Source: Candidatus Cloacimonadota bacterium
GTDB taxonomy: Bacteria > Cloacimonadota > Cloacimonadia > Cloacimonadales > TCS61
DNA: 36,312 nucleotides
Reading direction: 5' to 3'
Assembly (NCBI GenBank): GCA_021736135.1
Contig: JAIPGO010000035.1
Coordinates: forward strand, 1 to 36,312
The notes beneath the pieces were generated by a model, which saw only the letters and a program-made list of their open reading frames with translations, did not search any database and was not told the DNA's origin. The position numbers and the translations under genes are program-made. Below, piece after piece: positions 32,095 through 36,312 of this stretch. Numbering within the stretch: the first letter of the stretch is position 1; every line of letters begins with the position of its first letter.

Positions 32095-34101
32095 TTATTT
32101 CAGTAAAATAACTTTCTTACTTGCACTGATCCCAGCAGCTTGAATGTGCAATAGATATATTCCACTTCCACAATGTACCGCATTCCAGACTATATTATGT
32201 TCACCGGCAGTAAGATAACCTTCAACCAATGTTTCCACTTTCTGACCTTTCAAGTTATAGATATTCACCAGCACTTCACTACTTTCCTGCATCTCAAAAC
32301 AGATTTTAGTCTCCGGATTAAAAGGATTCGGATAATTTTCAATTTTCAATTTTCCATTTTCAATCACATTCTCTCCACCATCAAGATTGGGAATAATGAT
32401 CTCAATTATCTCAGATTCCTGATTTGACGAATAATATGCACTTACACCAGCAATATATTCATTATTGGGATTTATATTTGAACTCAGATCATATATCTGC
32501 TCCACCGTCTGACCAACTAATTCATTATCCAGATAAATGTTATAGTATTCAAAATGACGAGCATACACATCCCACGAAAGTATGCCCGTTCCCTGGTCAT
32601 ATTCCAGATTCACCGGAGGATTAATAAGTTCTGCCAGTACCACGTTTAAAACCAGACAATCCATTATCAAGATATCAGTTTCCAGATAAGTTTCATAACC
32701 GGGAAATATCACCTCCAGATCATAGATACCCAGAAATACATCTTGCCAGTAAACTGCTCCACCTGCAACTATTCCATCATATAAGTGAATGCCATCCTGA
32801 TTACATAGATTGACCTCTGCCCCATCTGTGCTGTCGCCACTATTACTGGTTATATTGATAGTTACCGGAGCAACGACGCCAAAATAGATAATGTTAGAAA
32901 ATGCTGGTTCTGACTGTAATCCCCCTTCTGATAATACCCTTACGCAATATAAATATTCTCCGGGTACTGTTACTTCAGGCCAGGTAACATCCTCATAAGT
33001 TGTATCCTGGATGACAAATGCGATAAAGTCCCAGTCCTCATAATTTGCCTGATCTTCTGCAAAACCTCTGTATATATTATACCAGGCTAAATTTACTATT
33101 TCCGGTGAATGCCAGGTCAGCCAGGCATTGCCATCATGATTCTCTATTACTGTTACATCATAAGGCGGGAAAAACAGAATAACTAACATGCCCTCATAAG
33201 TAACCGTATCCTCATAAATATCAATATTGTCTGCAAATAATGAAAAATCCTCTAATTCCGCTGTAATATCATAATTACTCTTCCATACATCTGAAATAAC
33301 GCATTCACCGATTTCATCTGTAACTGCTTCGTAAGATGGATAATTCCCATCAGGATCCGGTTCCGTGGAATTAAGCATAACCACTGCCCCCTCAGGTATA
33401 GCTCCCGTATTGGTTGTAAAACTTAGCTCAAGTGTTGCCAGCATATCTTTTCCCAGCCAGTTACTGAATGCTGCATCTGATAGCACATTATTCATATATT
33501 CAGCCTTAACGGCATATCGATAAACTCCACTATCCATTGTTTCCCAGCCTGGATCATTGTAAAACGTGTCTGATATTCCTTCAGCAACCAAGATCCAGTT
33601 ATCTTCATTCTCTTCATCTCCCAAAACCAGGAGGTAGAGATTGTAGCCGTTAACTAATCCCTGCTCTGGACTTTGCCAGGTGATTTCAGCTACAGTTTCA
33701 TATTCGTTCTGAACAGCAACCACATCATAAGCAGGAAATGTAATTTGATTCAATATTATATCACCCAGATCAGTATCATCAGCCCCGATCACTGCTTCCC
33801 CAGTAAACACCTGGTAATCTTCTGCCACTATAACCAACTCATAAGTATTATTAGAATTAACATTATCGATCATGAAATAACCATCTTCATCAGTTATTCC
33901 CGTATATGTTCCCATTCCCGTTAATGTTACTTCTGCCTCGGCAATTCCAATTTCAGGAAAATCAGATCCAACTACACGACCTGTTACTTCTACTTCCGGA
34001 GCCGGCTGTCGAGAATATGCCTGCTCAGTCTGGTTAGATGCATTGGCGATTGAATTGAATAGAAAAATCATAAACAACAGACAAATTGATTTTCTTTTCA
34101 T
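32095..34101 (-). CDS. Secreted carboxypeptidase-regulatory / FN3 multi-domain protein with sorting tail
   Basis: The protein is 668 aa. The signal peptide begins MKRKSICLLFMIFLFNSIANA. Residues ~35-115 form a carboxypeptidase-regulatory-like beta-sandwich (VTGRVVGSDFPEIGIAEAEV, DEDGYFMI). Then come alternating fibronectin-III-like domains (AEITWQSPEQG, AWLTWHSPEIVNLAWYNIYRG, GILSWDVYARHFEYYNIY) and two more regulatory-like segments (~220-310 and ~410-480). The tail is IENYPNPFNPETKICF, YNLKGQKVE, VWNAVHCGSGIYLL and VILLK. It has no catalytic motif. It is probably a surface or extracellular structural protein. The linker before the tail (ENGKLKIEN) is coded by a low-complexity run. Confidence 0.85.
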   Translation of the reverse strand: MKRKSICLLFMIFLFNSIANASNQTEQAYSRQPAPEVEVTGRVVGSDFPEIGIAEAEVTLTGMGTYTGITDEDGYFMIDNVNSNNTYELVIVAEDYQVFTGEAVIGADDTDLGDIILNQITFPAYDVVAVQNEYETVAEITWQSPEQGLVNGYNLYLLVLGDEENEDNWILVAEGISDTFYNDPGWETMDSGVYRYAVKAEYMNNVLSDAAFSNWLGKDMLATLELSFTTNTGAIPEGAVVMLNSTEPDPDGNYPSYEAVTDEIGECVISDVWKSNYDITAELEDFSLFADNIDIYEDTVTYEGMLVILFFPPYDVTVIENHDGNAWLTWHSPEIVNLAWYNIYRGFAEDQANYEDWDFIAFVIQDTTYEDVTWPEVTVPGEYLYCVRVLSEGGLQSEPAFSNIIYFGVVAPVTINITSNSGDSTDGAEVNLCNQDGIHLYDGIVAGGAVYWQDVFLGIYDLEVIFPGYETYLETDILIMDCLVLNVVLAELINPPVNLEYDQGTGILSWDVYARHFEYYNIYLDNELVGQTVEQIYDLSSNINPNNEYIAGVSAYYSSNQESEIIEIIIPNLDGGENVIENGKLKIENYPNPFNPETKICFEMQESSEVLVNIYNLKGQKVETLVEGYLTAGEHNIVWNAVHCGSGIYLLHIQAAGISASKKVILLK

Positions 34102-34277
34102 AAGCTCACTCCTTTTGATCAGGATTTACAGGATTTAAAACATTAACAAGATAATTCAAAGACAAAAACATCATTAGTTTAATAAGTCCTTTTTATTTCT
34201 TTAATTTTCTTCATCCTGTTAATATCTTAAATCCTGAAAATCCTGATTCAGACAATTTTATCCCGAAAATCCTGATC
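34102..34277. repeat. AATCCTG-type inverted-repeat element, copy D (34117-34249)
   Basis: The left arm 34117-34152 (GATCAGGATTTACAGG...) and the right arm 34213-34249 (ATCCTGTTAATATC...) are inverted. A second short copy of the end (34261-34277, AAAATCCTGATC) abuts the stop codon of the next gene. It occupies nearly the whole gap between two secreted-protein genes. Confidence 0.75.
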
Positions 34278-35696
34278 CTATTTAAGCAATATCATTTTAC
34301 AAGCTTTAGGCTCATGACCATTATTTATTTGAAATAGATATACTCCCGATGCCTGCTTATGTCCAACTTGGTCCTGACCTGACCAGATAACTGCATGTTC
34401 ACCACTGCCAGCATAGTATATCTGCTTTTCCCAGACTTTCTGTCCCCTGATGTTATATACGATGACATTAATTTTCTCCACTGGTTCACTCAGTTTAAAG
34501 CATATCCTCGTTTCCTGATTAAAAGGATTAGGTCTTACTGAAACTTCTGATATCATAACTACATCCGGCAATCCCTGCCCCCCTATGTCAAATGACCATT
34601 CCATGTCAGATATATAGGGATATCCCGTATTCAGTGTATTGTCTATTTCCCAGATATCATCCGTTCCGTTTATTTCTTCACCCACAAAATCCCAGCCAAT
34701 ATCCGTATAAGTGTTCATCATTTGCATATCTAAAGAAGTTAGCCCCAGCAGATTTGTAATGGTACTTCCTTCATGTTCTACAACTCCTATTGTTTGCCCG
34801 GATGTCTCAACATTCCAGATACTGTTATTTATCTGTGCCCCGATATAATTCCATCCCACCAAACCGCCACAATATTCTTCACTAAATACACTGCCTATGG
34901 CATAGCTATTGATAATCACACCTCTATCATTCCGTCCCACCAAACCTCCCACAACAAGCTCTCCATTGACGCTGCCGGTGGCATAACTATCACTTAGCGT
35001 TGAAAAACTATTATTGCCCACCAAACCACCAATATCCATAGTTCCTTCCACATTGCCGACAGCATAACTTTCACTGAGGGTTGAACTATAAGTTCCACCT
35101 ACTAATCCACCAATATGAGTACTTCCTGTCACATCAACAGATGCAAAGCAGAAATTAAGCTGGCAGTCATCACTATTGTAGCCCACCAAACCGCCAATTT
35201 GATTAAACCCTGTGATATTACCGGTTGCATAACATGTGTTGATCATTGATTCATCATCATTGAGACCCACCAAACCACCACTCCAGGATCCTCCCGTCAT
35301 ATTTATGTTGCTTACACCTAAATTTTTTATGTAAGCTCCTGAGGTTATTCCAAATAATCCAATTTAATCAATGCCTGGTTTACCAATATATAGACCATCA
35401 ATAATGTGCTCATCACCGTTATAGATACCTTGAAATTTATACTCTGAATTCCCTATCGAACTGAATCCTTGACCATAATTCCAATTTTGCGTAGCACTGG
35501 CATCAATATCAGCAGTCTGTAAAAAGTAAATATCAGTAACCCAGACACTCTCAGTAGTACTCAGCCACAAAAGGTTATCCAGTGTTGCAATCAGATACGG
35601 ATCCGTCTCCGTCCTCGAACCTTCTGCAGGTGTGCCATCAGCAGTTAACATGTAGGTTATCCCCAGGATAAAGAGAACTATTAATAACCTCTTCAT
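34278..35696 (-). pseudogene. GLUG-repeat protein with sorting tail, broken by an in-frame TAA
   Basis: Two open segments (35364-35696 and 34278-35300) are in the same frame, separated by a single TAA at 35364-35366. The 5' part has a signal peptide (MKRLLIVLFILGITYMLTA) and GTPAEGSRTETDPYLIATLD, as in the paralogue at 30026-32044. The 3' part has six to seven GLUG repeats (GGLVG...SYATGSVNG) and the tail RPNPFNQETRICF, YNIRGQKVW, MILLK. The paralogue has Gln (CAA) exactly where the TAA is (TEQIGLFG against GID*IGLFG), so one C-to-T change explains the break. Without it, the protein would be 472 residues. It could be a real pseudogene, a sequencing error, or phase variation. The ATG at 35300 has no signal peptide. 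Confidence 0.8.
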
Positions 35697-35720
35697 TTTA
35701 ATTTCCTCCTATGTTTCCTT

Positions 35721-35748
35721 TTTAGATAACTAATATAATCTTTGTCAA
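35721..35748 (-). promoter_or_regulatory. Candidate promoter of the secreted-protein cluster
   Basis: On the minus strand TTGACA (35743-35748) and TCTAAA (35721-35726) are 16 bp apart. The transcript would start about 18 nt before the ATG, with AGGAGG in the leader. Short gaps downstream make co-transcription of several of the secreted genes possible. Confidence 0.45.
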
Positions 35749-36270
35749 GTTAAGATTACTTTTTTTAACATCTGATGCTTCTTTTCCCGGGATCCATTGA
35801 CACTGTTCAATATAAATCTTTACCAGGTTTGAAAATCAGGTTGCTTTTTTTTCCATAAAGTGCGCATTTATTGTATTTGTTCTTTGATCAGCCGAATTGA
35901 CAAAACTAATTTTCCTTTAATAGTTTAGGGGATATTAATTAGTCCGTAGGACTTATCTATTTGTAGAATAGATTGATAGCTCCAGCCGTACTCTCCCCTC
36001 CTCAGCGACCGGCTGAGCTGGTCATCGGGGAGGGGGGGGTAACTGTAATGTCAAGAAAACACTAAAGGTGCGTTAGTTTCGATATTATTCGATATAATTT
36101 ATTAAAAAGGAATGCCTGTTGTTGAACATTCTCGATCCGTTTCTTCCGGATCAGGTTAAAATTATTATTGACTATTTCAGCCATAATTACAATTTATATC
36201 ATAATATTCTCCCTCACAATTTCTAATAAGTAATAATAAGGTTGGTTTCAGGTGGGTATAGAGCAGCGTC

Positions 36271-36312
36271 ACAGTGAACGGCATAACAAAATAATGTTAT
36301 GCCGTTCACTGT
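36271..36312. repeat. Perfect 17-bp inverted repeat at the window edge
   Basis: ACAGTGAACGGCATAAC (36271-36287) and its exact reverse complement (36296-36312) flank an 8-base AT-rich loop. It continues to the last base of the window, so its true length may be greater. It could be a bidirectional terminator or the end of a mobile element; the sequence beyond is not visible. Confidence 0.7.

Larger units (their letters stand above)
35697..36312. other. Hairpin-rich intergenic end of the window
   Basis: No gene seen. Hairpins: AGTCC/GGACT at 35941-35953, TCTATT/AATAGA at 35956-35972, and a GC-rich nested stem with CCCCTCC (35995-36001) against GGAGGGG (36029-36035) around CTCAGC/GCTGAG (36001-36017). 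At the very end there is a perfect 17-bp inverted repeat (see next entry). Confidence 0.6.

Noticed and set aside
1-36312. tRNA or rRNA genes
   Set aside because: I saw no cloverleaf with a T-loop GTTCRA and no rRNA-like conserved stretch on either strand; a covariance search would be decisive.

Overview
The window most likely comes from an anaerobic, diderm bacterium of the Fibrobacteres-Chlorobi-Bacteroidetes / Cloacimonadota type. Candidatus Cloacimonadota is my best guess, made by inference and not by a search. Support: a family of secreted proteins ending in the NYPNPFNPET-type C-terminal sorting tail, GLUG-repeat proteins, an MlaE outer-membrane lipid permease, lipoproteins, moderate-to-low GC, and a membrane-bound Mbx-type energy-converting complex in place of a classical complex I.

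Layout. (1) 1-2640: the 3' end of an unrecognised gene, then about 2.2 kb of mosaic intergenic repeats with one small hypothetical gene on the minus strand (1281-1838). (2) 2641-13388: a regulatory region with inverted repeats, then a tightly packed, mostly overlapping 11-gene plus-strand operon. Its order is MnhE, MnhF, MnhG, DUF4040/MbhD, MbhE-MnhB, MnhC, a double proton-pump fusion, then NuoH-, NuoB-, NuoC- and NuoD-like subunits, then a ferredoxin-like subunit fused to a GltD/NfnB-type NADPH:acceptor flavoprotein. This is the order of the archaeal MBX/MBS complex. (3) 13612-19782: plus-strand housekeeping and envelope genes: a small lipoprotein, a LysM protein, a terminator, PgpH (c-di-AMP phosphodiesterase), YbeY, a CorC/HlyC-type CNNM-CBS protein, a DUF3108 protein and a VanZ-like protein. 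(4) 19772-26569: a convergent minus-strand operon read from the right: gcvH, gmk, a probable divergent rpoZ, type-4 uracil-DNA glycosylase, dnaB, mlaE, a ThiB-like lipoprotein, trmL, dapA and a Cys-rich small protein. (5) 26570-28025: 1.45 kb without a gene, rich in inverted and tandem repeats. (6) 28026-35696: four minus-strand secreted proteins (beta-helix, GLUG, FN3/carboxypeptidase-regulatory, and a GLUG paralogue broken by a nonsense codon), separated by a recurring inverted-repeat element. (7) 35697-36312: hairpin-rich intergenic DNA that ends in a perfect 17-bp inverted repeat.

The most interesting system is the membrane complex at 2851-13388. The large subunit has lost the C-terminal CxxC pair that binds NiFe, so it should not be a hydrogenase. 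The NuoB-like subunit has only three of the four expected cluster cysteines, as in the site-differentiated cluster of the archaeal sulfane-sulfur reductase MBS. The two antiporter-like pumps are fused into one 1043-residue protein. The electron-input subunit is fused to an FAD/NADPH module with four predicted [4Fe-4S] clusters. I infer a bacterial ion-pumping oxidoreductase that exchanges electrons with NAD(P)H and/or ferredoxin. The physiological acceptor cannot be read from the sequence.
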